From Rhizohabitans arisaemae (GTDB taxonomy: Bacteria; Actinomycetota; Actinomycetes; Streptosporangiales; Streptosporangiaceae), in NCBI RefSeq assembly GCF_025996515.1, contig NZ_BLRH01000029.1, positions 496,001 to 560,000 of the forward strand: a DNA stretch of 64,000 nt, written 5' to 3'. The position numbers were made by a program, and so were the translations under genes. Positions 44,234 to 52,940 of the stretch are shown here, in pieces. Below the pieces are notes generated by a model. The model was not told where the DNA came from. It ran no database searches and was given only the letters and a program-made list of their open reading frames with translations. Within the stretch, counting starts at the first letter, position 1; every line of letters starts with the position of its first letter.

Positions 44234-45373
44234 TCAGCGGGCGAGGTGGCGGCTGATGACGAGGCGCTGGATTTGGTTGGTGCCTTCGAAGATTTGCATG
44301 ATCTTGGCTTCGCGCATGTAGCGCTCGACGGGGAAGTCGCGGGTGTAGCCGTAGCCGCCGAGGACCTGGACGGCGTCGGTGGTGACCTTCATGGCGGCGT
44401 CGGTGGCGGTGAGCTTGGCGATGCTCGCCTCCAGGCTGTACGGCCTGCCGGCGTCGCGGCGGCGGGCGGCGTCGAGGTAGACGGCGCGGGCGGAGCCGAC
44501 GGCGGCGGCCATGTCGGCGAGGAGGAAGCCGAGGCCCTGGTGGTCGATGATCCGCTTGCCGAAGGTGGTGCGCTCCTTGGCGTAGGCGACCGCGGTGTCC
44601 AGCGCGGCTTGGGCGAGCCCGGTGGCGCAGGCGGCGATGCCGAGCCGTCCGGCGTCGAGCGCGCTGTAGGCGATCTCCAGGCCCTGGCCTTCGGCGCCGA
44701 TCAGCCGGTCGGCTTCGAGGACGACGCCGTCCCAGTGCGCGGTTGTGGTGGGGATGGCGTGCAGCCCCATTTTGGCCTCGGGGCGGCCGAAGGTGAGCCC
44801 GTCGGCGTGACCCGGCGCGAGGAAGCAGGAGACGCCGCGGCGGCCTTCGCCGGTCCGGGCGAACAGCGCGTAGAAGTCGGCGATGCCGCCGTGTGTGACC
44901 CACGCTTTGGTCCCGGTGACGCGGTACCCGTCAGAGACCTTCTCCGCCCGGCAGGTGAGGGCGGCGGCGTCGGATCCGGCCTGCGGTTCGGAGAGGCTGT
45001 AGCCGCCGACGACGTTCCCGGCGAGCATGTCGGGCAGGAGTCGTTCCACCTGCTCGGGGGTGCCGTAGGCGGCGACGGGGGAGCAGGCGAGACCGTGCAC
45101 GCTGACGGCGACGGCGACGGCGGCCCACCGGGCGGCCAGCTCCTCCAGGACCTGGAGGTAGACCTCGTACGGCTGGCCGCCGCCGCCGAGCTCCTCGGGG
45201 TAGGGCAGTCCGAGCAGGCCGATCTCGCCGAGGGTGCCGAACAGCCCTTCGGGGTAGGTCTCCGTGCGCTCGTGCTCGTCGACCCGCGAGGCCAGTTCCT
45301 TGTCGGCGAAGTCGCGGACAAGGTCGAGGAGGTCCTCTGCCTCCTGGCTGGGCAGCAGACGGGAGACGGCCAC
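44234..45373 (-). CDS. acyl-CoA dehydrogenase
   Basis: A 379-residue protein of normal length. FAD/substrate blocks are present: GNVVGGYSLSEPQAGSDAAALTC, GYRVTGTKAWVTHGG, and the C-terminal VQVLGGYGYTRDFPVERYMREAKIMQIFEGTNQIQRLVI, where the Glu of FEGTNQ is the catalytic base region. It introduces a double bond at C2-C3 of acyl-CoA. The start is GTG 45373. It lies 42 bases downstream of the indolepyruvate oxidoreductase gene on the same strand, so co-transcription in amino-acid degradation is likely. Confidence 0.93.
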   Translation of the reverse strand: MAVSRLLPSQEAEDLLDLVRDFADKELASRVDEHERTETYPEGLFGTLGEIGLLGLPYPEELGGGGQPYEVYLQVLEELAARWAAVAVAVSVHGLACSPVAAYGTPEQVERLLPDMLAGNVVGGYSLSEPQAGSDAAALTCRAEKVSDGYRVTGTKAWVTHGGIADFYALFARTGEGRRGVSCFLAPGHADGLTFGRPEAKMGLHAIPTTTAHWDGVVLEADRLIGAEGQGLEIAYSALDAGRLGIAACATGLAQAALDTAVAYAKERTTFGKRIIDHQGLGFLLADMAAAVGSARAVYLDAARRRDAGRPYSLEASIAKLTATDAAMKVTTDAVQVLGGYGYTRDFPVERYMREAKIMQIFEGTNQIQRLVISRHLAR

Positions 45374-45415
45374 GTTCTCTCCTGGAGGGGGCGAAACCGG
45401 TCCGGGTGAACCGGG

Positions 45416-48400
45416 TCAGGCGGGCTGGTGGGTGCGTCCGGCCAGTTTGGCGAGTGCCGCTGTGGCGCGTTCGCGGAATTCGGCGATTCGGCGGAGCTTG
45501 ATTTCCTCGTACCCACGAATGGTCTCAGGTAGCGCGGCGATCTCGGCGACGGTGTCGGCGGTGTCCGGGGTCAGATGGGTGAACGCGTCCCGGACCAGTT
45601 TGCGGTATTCGGGGATGAGTTCCCGTTCGGTACGGCGGAGCGCGGCGTAGCCGAAGACGTCGAGGGGGGTGCCGCGGAGCGCGCGGGCGGCCCGCAGGGT
45701 CCGGAAGGCGACCCCGGCCGACCGGCGGAGTTTGATCTTACGCTTCATGCCCATGGCGCGCAGGATCGGCGGGTGGAGCAGGACCGAGACCTTGGCGTCG
45801 GGCCCGAACTCCTCCTTGCGCCGGGCCTGCTCGACCGGGTCGAGGTGCAGCCGGGCCACCTCGTACTCGTCCTTGTACGCCATCAGCTTGTGCAGCCCCT
45901 TGGCGTAGGCGACGGCGATCCGGGTGCCGTCTTCGTCTCCCGCGCGCTTCACGGCGAGGGCGGCGGCACACCGTACGTCTTCGGCGTAGCGGTTGGCGTA
46001 GGCCGGGTTCTGGTACTCGGAGAGGTCGGCGACGCGGGTGGCGAGCACGTCGCGCAGCGTCTCCTCGGTCGCGGCCGCCGAGCCGCCGGCCTGCGTCGCG
46101 GGCACGGTGGGGCGGGCGAGGGCGGCGTGTACGGCCGCGTGGTCCACCACGGCGGCGCGTCCCCACCGGAACGCGGCGAGGTTGGTCTGGACGGCGGCGC
46201 CGTTGAGCCGGATGGCGGCTTCCACGGATTCGGCGCCGATCGGCAGGCAGCCGTGCTGGTACGCGGCGCCGACAAGCAGCATGTTGGCGGGCATGTGGTC
46301 GTCGAAGAGCGCTTCGGCGAGGCCTTGGGCGTCGAGGTAGAGCTTGTCGGCTCCGGGGCTCTGCGCCTCGATCCGCCGGATCGCGTCGTCGGGGGTGCCG
46401 GGTGCGGCGATCCGGCCGGTCACCATGGCGGCGGTCGGCACCAGCGCGGTGTTGACCACGACGACGGCGTTTTCGGCGGCGAGGGCGGCCAGGTTGGCGT
46501 CGGCGGCGGCGCCGAGCAGGTCGAAGCCGAGCAGCACGTCGGTGGTGCCCCGTACGGCCTTCAGCGAGCCGATCACCGGGTCGGGGGAGATGCGGACGTC
46601 GCTGACGACGGGGCCGCCCTTCTGCGCCAGGCCGGTCTGCTCCAGCCCGGCCGCGTGCAGTCCGTCCAGGTACGCGGCCATCTGCAGGATCTGGGAGACG
46701 GTGACGACGCCGGTGCCGCCGATGCCGGGCATCCGCAGCAGCACCTGCCGGCCGGTGTACCGGGAGACCGGTTCGGGGAGTTCCACCGGCAGGGCCGGGG
46801 GTTCGCGCCGCCGCCGGGTGCCGGGTTCGACGAGGAGGAAGGACGGGCAGTCGCCTTTCAGGCAGCTGAAGTCGGAGTTGCAGGACGCCTGGTGGATGCG
46901 GGTCTTCCGCCCGTATTCGGTCTCCACCGGCTGGACGGAGAGGCACGTCGACACGTCCCCGCAGTCTCCGCAGCCTTCGCAGACCCGCTCGTTGATCACG
47001 ACCTTTTCGGCGGGGGTGGGGAGTTTGCCGCGCTTGCGGAGTCGGCGCTCCTCCGCGGCGCAGCGGTCGTCGTGGATCAGCACCGTCACCCCGTCCACGG
47101 CGGCGAGATCCGCCGCCGCCTCCGCGAGCTCGTCGCGGTGCCGTACGGACACGGTCGGCGCAAGCCGTACACCGCGGTACGTCTCCGGCTCGGCGGTGGT
47201 GATCACGATCCGCCGTACCCCCTCGACGGTGAGCAGGCGGGTCACCTCCGTGACGTCCAGGCGGCCCTCGGCCTTCTGGCCGCCGGTCATGGCCACGGCG
47301 TCGTTGTAGAGCAGCTTGTAGGTCATGGTGACCCCGGCGGCGACCGCGGCGCGGATGGCCAGGGAACCCGAGTGGTGGAAGGTGCCGTCCCCGAGGTTCT
47401 GCACGAAGTGCCGGTCGTCGGTGAACGGCGCCAGCCCGATCCACTGCGCGCCCTCCCCGCCCATCTGGGTGATCCCGAGCCGGGTCCCGCGCCCCGCCCC
47501 GTCCAGCGCGATCATGGCGTGGCAGCCGATGCCCACCCCGACGAGGGTGTCGTCCGGGGCGCGGGTGGAGGCGTTGTGCGGGCATCCGGAGCAGAAGTAC
47601 GGCGTCCGCGCGGCCACCATCGGCAGCGCGCGGCGGGCGGCCCGGGCCGGTTTGGCGGCGAGCAGCGCGACGGCCTGCCGGGGGAGCCGGTCGGTCCCGA
47701 TTCGCCCGGCGAGCGCCCGTGCCACGTCCTCGGCGCCGAGGGTGCTCCGGGCGGTGAGCAGCTCGCGGCCGTCCTCGTCCCGGCGGCCGACGACCAAGGG
47801 GGCGTGGCCGCTTCGGTAGAGCGCCTCCTTGAGGCCGCCCTCCAGGAACGGGACCTTGTCCTCGACCACGAGGACCTGGTCGAGGTCGCCGGTCATCGAC
47901 ACGAGCTCGCCGTGGTCGAGCGGGAACGGCATGCCGAGCCGGATGAGCCGGATCCCGAGCTCCTCCAGCGCGGTCTCGTCGATTCCGAGGTCGGCCAGGG
48001 CGCGCAGGACGACGGCGTGGGCCGTCCCGGAGGCGAGGACGCCGAGGGTGGCGCGGCTCGCGCCGAAGGTGATCCGGTTGAGCCCGTTGGCGCGGGCGTA
48101 GGCCCTGGCGAGGTCGAGTCTGCGGGTGAGCATGTCGTGCTCGGAGTCGAGGGCCGCCGGGCCCACCAGGAGCGGCGAGGGGCCCCGCCCGTCCCGCACC
48201 GGGAGCGGGATTCCGTCGCGGAGCGGACCGAGGTCGACCACCGCGGAGGCGTCCGCGATGTCCGCGACGATCTTCAGGCCGGCCCAGAGGCCGCTCGCCC
48301 GGGAGAGGGCGACCGCGTGCAGCCCGAACTCGATGATCTCGGCGATGGAGCCGGGGGCGAGCAGCGGCATGGACAGGCTCTGGCACATCGGCTCACAGGA

Positions 48401-48877
48401 GCTGGGTACGGTCGAGGACTTGCAGCCCGGGTCGTCCCCGATCCAGGCGACGGCCCCGCCGAGTTCGGCCGTACCGGCCATGCTGGAGTGCCGGATGGCG
48501 TCCGCGGCCCGGTCCAGGCCGGGGTTCTTGCCGTACCAGAAACCGGTCACCCCGTCGTGCCGCCGCCCGGGCGCCTGGCCCAGCAGTTGCGTGCCGGCGA
48601 CCGCGGTGGCGGCGAGTTCCTCGTTGAGCCCGGGGCGGAAGACCACGCCCGCCGGGTCGAGGAAGCGGGCCGCGCGGCCCAGCTCCAGGTCGACCCCGCC
48701 GAGGGGCGACCCCGGGTAGCCGCTGACGAAGACCCGGGTGTCCAGTCCGCGTGCGGTGTCCAGGCGGCGCTGTTCCAAGGTCAGCCGGACCAGGGCCTGG
48801 ATGCCTGAGATGAGGACCCGGCCTTCGTCGGAGGTGTACTTGTCGTCGAGTGACACCGCGGCGGGGTGGGCGCTCAC
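45416..48877 (-). CDS. indolepyruvate ferredoxin oxidoreductase (fused alpha-beta)
   Basis: A 1153-residue protein. The N-terminal pyrimidine-binding domain begins RVLISGIQALVRLTLEQRR with VSGYPGSPLGG. A TPP-binding region follows (GVGIGCHAMIALDG, MGGEGAQWIGLAPF), then a Cys-rich 4Fe-4S cluster segment CEGCGDCGDVSTCLSVQP and CLKGDCPSF, then the gamma-type domain (MPGIGGTGVVTVSQILQMAA). It oxidatively decarboxylates aryl-pyruvates to acyl-CoA, passing electrons to ferredoxin. GTG 48877 has AGGAGG 5 bases upstream. Divergent from an Lrp-type regulator. Confidence 0.93.
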   Translation of the reverse strand: MSAHPAAVSLDDKYTSDEGRVLISGIQALVRLTLEQRRLDTARGLDTRVFVSGYPGSPLGGVDLELGRAARFLDPAGVVFRPGLNEELAATAVAGTQLLGQAPGRRHDGVTGFWYGKNPGLDRAADAIRHSSMAGTAELGGAVAWIGDDPGCKSSTVPSSCEPMCQSLSMPLLAPGSIAEIIEFGLHAVALSRASGLWAGLKIVADIADASAVVDLGPLRDGIPLPVRDGRGPSPLLVGPAALDSEHDMLTRRLDLARAYARANGLNRITFGASRATLGVLASGTAHAVVLRALADLGIDETALEELGIRLIRLGMPFPLDHGELVSMTGDLDQVLVVEDKVPFLEGGLKEALYRSGHAPLVVGRRDEDGRELLTARSTLGAEDVARALAGRIGTDRLPRQAVALLAAKPARAARRALPMVAARTPYFCSGCPHNASTRAPDDTLVGVGIGCHAMIALDGAGRGTRLGITQMGGEGAQWIGLAPFTDDRHFVQNLGDGTFHHSGSLAIRAAVAAGVTMTYKLLYNDAVAMTGGQKAEGRLDVTEVTRLLTVEGVRRIVITTAEPETYRGVRLAPTVSVRHRDELAEAAADLAAVDGVTVLIHDDRCAAEERRLRKRGKLPTPAEKVVINERVCEGCGDCGDVSTCLSVQPVETEYGRKTRIHQASCNSDFSCLKGDCPSFLLVEPGTRRRREPPALPVELPEPVSRYTGRQVLLRMPGIGGTGVVTVSQILQMAAYLDGLHAAGLEQTGLAQKGGPVVSDVRISPDPVIGSLKAVRGTTDVLLGFDLLGAAADANLAALAAENAVVVVNTALVPTAAMVTGRIAAPGTPDDAIRRIEAQSPGADKLYLDAQGLAEALFDDHMPANMLLVGAAYQHGCLPIGAESVEAAIRLNGAAVQTNLAAFRWGRAAVVDHAAVHAALARPTVPATQAGGSAAATEETLRDVLATRVADLSEYQNPAYANRYAEDVRCAAALAVKRAGDEDGTRIAVAYAKGLHKLMAYKDEYEVARLHLDPVEQARRKEEFGPDAKVSVLLHPPILRAMGMKRKIKLRRSAGVAFRTLRAARALRGTPLDVFGYAALRRTERELIPEYRKLVRDAFTHLTPDTADTVAEIAALPETIRGYEEIKLRRIAEFRERATAALAKLAGRTHQPA

Positions 48878-48974
48878 GAGAGCCTCCTCGGCTTTGCATC
48901 CTGTGGTGGGTGGCCCAAGCACAGCAACGGCCTAAGGTGGTGAGCAAGTATCTGGCGCCAGAAAGCGACAAAGA

Positions 48975-48989
48975 CGCAAATAGTTTGCG
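48975..48989. promoter_or_regulatory. palindrome between oxidoreductase and Lrp genes
   Basis: Perfect palindrome CGCAAA-TAG-TTTGCG, with a further half-site TTTGCG at 49015-49020, in the 162-base divergent region. A likely Lrp/AsnC operator. Confidence 0.6.
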
Positions 48990-49039
48990 ACATATGCTGC
49001 TAGCGGTCGTATTGTTTGCGGAGTCCTGAGGAGTTTTCG

Positions 49040-49531
49040 ATGGTCGAGATCGACGATATCGATCATCGGGTGCTGGAGCTGCTGCGGGAGGACGGGCGCC
49101 GGACGTTCTCCGAGATGGCGGAGCGGGTCGGGCTCTCGGTGGCGGCGGTCAAACGCCGGGTGGATCGGCTGCGGGAGCTCGGCGTGATCACCGGGTTCAC
49201 CGCCCGGATCGACTACGCCAAGCTCGGCTGGGGCATCGAGGCGTTCACCGAGTTGCGGTACGCCGGCTCGACCCCGGTCAGCGAGATCGTCCGGACCGCC
49301 ACCGGGGCGCCGGAGGTGCAGGCGGTCTTCACCATCGCCGGCGACCCCGACGCGCTGATCCACATCCGGGTCCGGGACCTCGACCACCTGCAGCAGGTGA
49401 TCGACGGCCTGCGGCGGACCGGAAACGTCACCGGCACCAAGACCCTGCTGGTGATGGGCTCGTGGACCCGGGAGGCGGGGGTCGCGCTCCGCGGGCGGTC
49501 GGCGGAGGCCCGCGGCCGTACCCGGCGCTGA
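49040..49531 (+). CDS. Lrp/AsnC-family regulator
   Basis: A 163-residue protein. The N-terminal helix-turn-helix (DHRVLELLREDGRRTFSEMAERVGLSVAAVKRRVDRL) and the C-terminal RAM ligand-binding domain (VQAVFTIAGDPDALIHIRVRDLDHLQQVID) are complete. ATG 49040 has GAGGAG 6 bases upstream. It is divergent from the indolepyruvate oxidoreductase and probably controls it in response to amino acids. Confidence 0.92.
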   Translation: MVEIDDIDHRVLELLREDGRRTFSEMAERVGLSVAAVKRRVDRLRELGVITGFTARIDYAKLGWGIEAFTELRYAGSTPVSEIVRTATGAPEVQAVFTIAGDPDALIHIRVRDLDHLQQVIDGLRRTGNVTGTKTLLVMGSWTREAGVALRGRSAEARGRTRR

Positions 49532-49555
49532 CCGGGTCGTCGGCGGTCTCGCGGC

Positions 49556-49592
49556 TTGACTGTGACGTAGCGTCATAGTTCAGGATCGAGCC
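49556..49592 (+). promoter_or_regulatory. MerR-type promoter with palindrome
   Basis: TTGACT at 49556-49561 and CAGGAT at 49581-49586 are separated by 19 bases, the long spacing typical of MerR-regulated promoters. Between them is the palindrome TGACG-TAG-CGTCA (49563-49575). Transcription would start at about the ATG itself, suggesting a leaderless mRNA. Confidence 0.6.
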
Positions 49593-50402
49593 ATGAGGAT
49601 CAGCGACCTCGCCGAGGCCGCGGAGACGACACCGCGAGCGGTCCGGCACTACCACCGACTTGGCCTGCTGCCCGAACCGGTGCGGTTCGCCAACGGCTAC
49701 CGGGACTACGGCCTGGAGCATCTGCTCCGGCTGATGCGGATCCGCTGGCTGGCCGCCGCGGGAGTCCCGCTGGGGGCGATCGCCGGCATCCTCGCCGAAC
49801 AGGGGTCCTCCGGCGACACCAAGGACGACGTCATCGCCGATCTCGACGCTCTGCTTGTACGTGCCCGGTCGGAGCTGGCCAAGGTCACCGAGCAACTGGC
49901 ACGCCTGGAGAACCTGAGGGACTCCTACGCCAGTGGGGGGATCGTCTCGCCGTTGCCGCCGGAGATGGCCAGGGCACTCCAGAACCTCCACGACGAGGTG
50001 GATGACGACCGGGTCCGGTCCGTGATCAGGCATGAGCGGGAGATGATCGAGCTTATGGCGTTGCGGGGCAGAGTGCCCGGTGTCTTCGCCGATCTCTACG
50101 TCCATCTGAAGGATGACGAGCGTGGGCAGGTCATGGACTTCTTTCACCGGTTCGCCGCGCTCGCGGGCAGGCCGGTCCGTCTTGCGACGAAAGAGATCGA
50201 CGAGCTTGTCGCCACGTTGGCGAACTCTCCGGTGCTTCAGTCGCTGGCGTCTTCCGTCGACTTCTCCGCCGCGGCGGGGGACCCGGATTGGGGCCGGTTC
50301 TCGGTGGATGTTCTCTTTCCGGATCCGGCGCAGCGGGAGGTGGCACTGCGGGTCGCAGCGGCGTTCGCGGTGGAGACCCCGGCAGAAGGTGAGGGGCGGT
50401 GA
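49593..50402 (+). CDS. MerR-family transcriptional regulator
   Basis: A 269-residue protein. The winged HTH is MRISDLAEAAETTPRAVRHYHRLGLLPEP with NGYRDYGLEHLLRLMRIRWLAAAGVPL. A dimerisation coiled coil follows (LVRARSELAKVTEQLARLENL), then a ~150-residue C-terminal sensor region that is not recognised. No Cys cluster suggests metal sensing. It overlaps the membrane-protein gene by 4 bases (GTGA), so it regulates its own operon. Confidence 0.9.
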   Translation: MRISDLAEAAETTPRAVRHYHRLGLLPEPVRFANGYRDYGLEHLLRLMRIRWLAAAGVPLGAIAGILAEQGSSGDTKDDVIADLDALLVRARSELAKVTEQLARLENLRDSYASGGIVSPLPPEMARALQNLHDEVDDDRVRSVIRHEREMIELMALRGRVPGVFADLYVHLKDDERGQVMDFFHRFAALAGRPVRLATKEIDELVATLANSPVLQSLASSVDFSAAAGDPDWGRFSVDVLFPDPAQREVALRVAAAFAVETPAEGEGR

Positions 50403-51232
50403 AGACGGCGGTGTCGCATCGGATCCTGCTGCCGATCACCGTGGCCGTGATCCTCGTCGACCTCGTCCTCCTGCGGATGGAGGTGATCACGTGGAGTGTC
50501 GCCGTCGCCCTGTTCTTCGGGATGGAGCTACCGCTTGGACTGTTCGTCCTCTTCCTGGTGTTCCGCCAGGTTCGTCAGGGGCGGGTGGACGGGCACGGGT
50601 GGCGGCGAATCGGTGACGAGGTGGGCGGGTCCAATCCGATGATCCGGCTGGTCGTCTCCGAACTCGTCACCCTGCACAGTGCCTGGCTGCTGATTCGCCG
50701 CCGACGCCACGGTGTCGGCGCAGATGTGCGGGGCTTCGGTTACGTCAAGGGCTCGATGACGGTGCCGATGCTGCTCGTCGTCGCCGTGCTGATCGAGGCG
50801 GCCCTCATGCACTTCCTGATCCCCTGGGCGTGGCTCTCAGCCGTCCTGCTCCTGCTCTCGGTGTACACACTCGTCCTGATCTTCGGTTTGATCGCCCGGC
50901 AGATCGTCCACCCGCACCTCCTCGATTCCCGGACCCTCACCCTCAGATCGGGGGATCACGTGGTGGCATGCGTCGACGTCTCCCTGATCGGTGAGGTGAC
51001 GTCGCTCAAACGGGCGCAGCACACCTGGGTCGCCGAGGAGGACGGGCATCTGCACCTGGCGTCCTCGGAGGGCAGCAACCTGGACATCCGGCTCACCCAG
51101 CCGGTCGAGGCGGTCCTTCCCGCGTACTTCGCGCGGAACTGCCGACGGGTCGTCGCCGATCGGCTCAGCCTGTACCTGGAGGATCCCACGGCGTTGCGGC
51201 AGGCGCTCGCCGAGCCGGCGACGGCTGAGTGA
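50399..51232 (+). CDS. integral membrane protein of unknown function
   Basis: A 277-residue protein starting at GTG 50399. It has two N-terminal membrane segments (ILLPITVAVILVDLVLL, VAVALFFGMELPLGLFVLFLVF) and two or three in the middle (MTVPMLLVVAVLIEAALMHFLI, SAVLLLLSVYTLVLIFGLIA), then a soluble ~100-residue C-terminal domain (SGDHVVACVDVSLIGEVTSLKR). No family is recognised. Coupled to the MerR gene. Confidence 0.78.
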   Translation: MKTAVSHRILLPITVAVILVDLVLLRMEVITWSVAVALFFGMELPLGLFVLFLVFRQVRQGRVDGHGWRRIGDEVGGSNPMIRLVVSELVTLHSAWLLIRRRRHGVGADVRGFGYVKGSMTVPMLLVVAVLIEAALMHFLIPWAWLSAVLLLLSVYTLVLIFGLIARQIVHPHLLDSRTLTLRSGDHVVACVDVSLIGEVTSLKRAQHTWVAEEDGHLHLASSEGSNLDIRLTQPVEAVLPAYFARNCRRVVADRLSLYLEDPTALRQALAEPATAE

Positions 51233-51415
51233 CGGCCCTCTCCCCTGCGGTGCAGGGAGCCCGTGACGCTGGGGCGAGCGGCCACGGGGTGCGGAGCGGA
51301 CCGGCTGGTCCCGTACCAGCCCAAATCCCGTAATTTCCCAGCTCAAAGGTACTTGTGGACGATCACCGAATGGTGTTCGGTGTCGGATAACATCCGGATC
51401 GCCTGGAGGTATCGG

Positions 51416-52258
51416 GTGCCCCCCGTCGAGTCAGCGCTTCGCATCCTTGTATCGGTGGATATGGAAGGTGTCGCGGGGATCGTTCATGCCACGGAGACCA
51501 ACCCGGAGGGACACGACTACGCGCGGGGGCGGCGGCTGATGACCGCGGAGGCGAACGCCGTCGTCGCCGGGGTGCTCGCCGCGGCACCGGGCGCCCGGGT
51601 CACCGTGGCCGACTCGCACGGCCCGTTCCGCAACATCCACCCCGAGGAGCTGGACCCCCGTGCCCGGCTGATCCGGGGCAAACCCCGGGCGCTCGGCATG
51701 CTCGCCGGGGTGCGGGACGGCTGCGACGGGGTGATCTTCGTCGGCTACCACGGCCGGGCGGGCGGGCCCGGGGTACTCGCCCACACGATCAACGACACGG
51801 TGCTCGACGTCCGGGTGGACGGCCGCCCGTTCGGTGAGATCGGGCTCAACGCCGCCCTGGCCGGGGCGTACGGGGTTCCGGTGCTGATGCTCGGCGGAGA
51901 CGACGTGGCCTGCGCCGAGTTCGCCGAGCTGGTCCCGGAAGGGGTGGCCGTGGCCACGAAACGGGCGCTTGGCCAAAGCGCCGCCGAGTCCCTTCACCCG
52001 GACGAGGCGTGCGGGCTGCTGCGACGGAACGCGGAACTGGCCGTCAGAGTGCGCGACCGGGTGGCGCCGGTCCCGAGCGCCGGGCCGGTTCAGGTGGAGA
52101 TCGACCTGTTCCGTCCCGCCTCGGTGGAGCTGGCGCTGCTCATCCCCGGAGTATCCCGAGGTACGGGGGCACGAACGGTGACCTACACCTCGCCCGACTT
52201 CGCCGAGGCCTACCGGATCGTCCAGCTGGTGGCGCACCTGGGGCGGACCACGCCATGA
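51416..52258 (+). CDS. dppA: M55 family D-aminopeptidase (DppA-like)
   Basis: A 280-residue protein. The M55 zinc motif SVDMEGVAG opens the protein, followed by VTVADSHGPFRNI, VGYHGRAGGPGVLAHT and GEIGLNAALAGAYGVPVLMLGGDDVAC. It cleaves D-amino-acid dipeptides, probably from peptidoglycan. GTG 51416 has GGAGG 6 bases upstream; the longer open frame lacks an SD and family similarity. Confidence 0.9.
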   Translation: MPPVESALRILVSVDMEGVAGIVHATETNPEGHDYARGRRLMTAEANAVVAGVLAAAPGARVTVADSHGPFRNIHPEELDPRARLIRGKPRALGMLAGVRDGCDGVIFVGYHGRAGGPGVLAHTINDTVLDVRVDGRPFGEIGLNAALAGAYGVPVLMLGGDDVACAEFAELVPEGVAVATKRALGQSAAESLHPDEACGLLRRNAELAVRVRDRVAPVPSAGPVQVEIDLFRPASVELALLIPGVSRGTGARTVTYTSPDFAEAYRIVQLVAHLGRTTP

Positions 52259-52277
52259 TTCCGGTGTGGAGGGGCGC

Positions 52278-52823
52278 ATGGGAGAGACGGTGGCATTCGG
52301 GCGGATGTCCACACCGCTGGGGGAGATGCTGATCGGCGTCACCGAGGACGGGGTGGTGAGCACCGGCTGGGGAGACCCGGACCGGCTGCGGGCCAGAGCC
52401 CTCGACTCGCTCGGACTCCCCGAGGCCGACGACCCGGCGCGGACCGCCCCCGTGCTGACGGAGCTCGCCGCCTACTACGCGGGCGAGCTGAAGATCTTCG
52501 GCGTTCCGCTGGACTGGCGGCTCTTCACCCCGATACAGCACCGAGTGCTCGGCACCCTCTACGAGCGCGTCGCCTACGGCAAGGCGGTGACGTACGGCGA
52601 ACTCGCCGCGATGAGCGGGACCGGGGTTCCGGCGCGGGCGATCGGCTCGATCATGGGCGCCAATCCGATCCCGGTCATCGTGCCCTGCCATCGGGTGGTG
52701 GCCGGGAACGGCCTCGGCGGGTTCAGCGGGGGCGAGGGAGTGGCGGGCAAGCGCCGGCTGCTCACCCTGGAGGGCTACCTGCAGCCCACCCTCGACTGGG
52801 ACGAGCCCATCGGCCTGACCTGA
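52278..52823 (+). CDS. ogt: methylated-DNA--protein-cysteine methyltransferase
   Basis: A 181-residue protein. The active-site motif PCHRVV (in IPVIVPCHRVVAGNGLGGFSGG) and the helix-turn-helix part with VPARAIGSIMGANPIP are typical of Ogt/MGMT. It removes O6-alkyl groups from guanine by transfer to the Cys, a single-turnover repair. ATG 52278 is placed after GGAGGGG; GTG 52266 is the alternative. It starts 19 bases after dppA. Confidence 0.94.
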   Translation: MGETVAFGRMSTPLGEMLIGVTEDGVVSTGWGDPDRLRARALDSLGLPEADDPARTAPVLTELAAYYAGELKIFGVPLDWRLFTPIQHRVLGTLYERVAYGKAVTYGELAAMSGTGVPARAIGSIMGANPIPVIVPCHRVVAGNGLGGFSGGEGVAGKRRLLTLEGYLQPTLDWDEPIGLT

Positions 52824-52907
52824 TCGGGTCCCGGACGGGTGCCGCCCGCCGGGTCTCTCGCCTGAAACCGGGTAAGCAGGCGATCTGGCGACCGGCTGAT
52901 AACGCGA

Positions 52908-52940
52908 CGTCGCCCAGCTTGGAGATCAAGCTGGGCGACG
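52908..52940. terminator. strong bidirectional hairpin
   Basis: Perfect 14-bp stem CGTCGCCCAGCTTG / CAAGCTGGGCGACG with a 5-base loop, 84 bases after the ogt stop. Very stable, without a T-tract. Confidence 0.8.

Noticed and set aside
45575-48808. A 1077-codon open frame on the + strand opposite the indolepyruvate oxidoreductase
   Set aside because: Low-complexity Gly/Asp/Glu/Arg composition typical of antisense frames in high-GC DNA; the - strand frame matches a full known enzyme.
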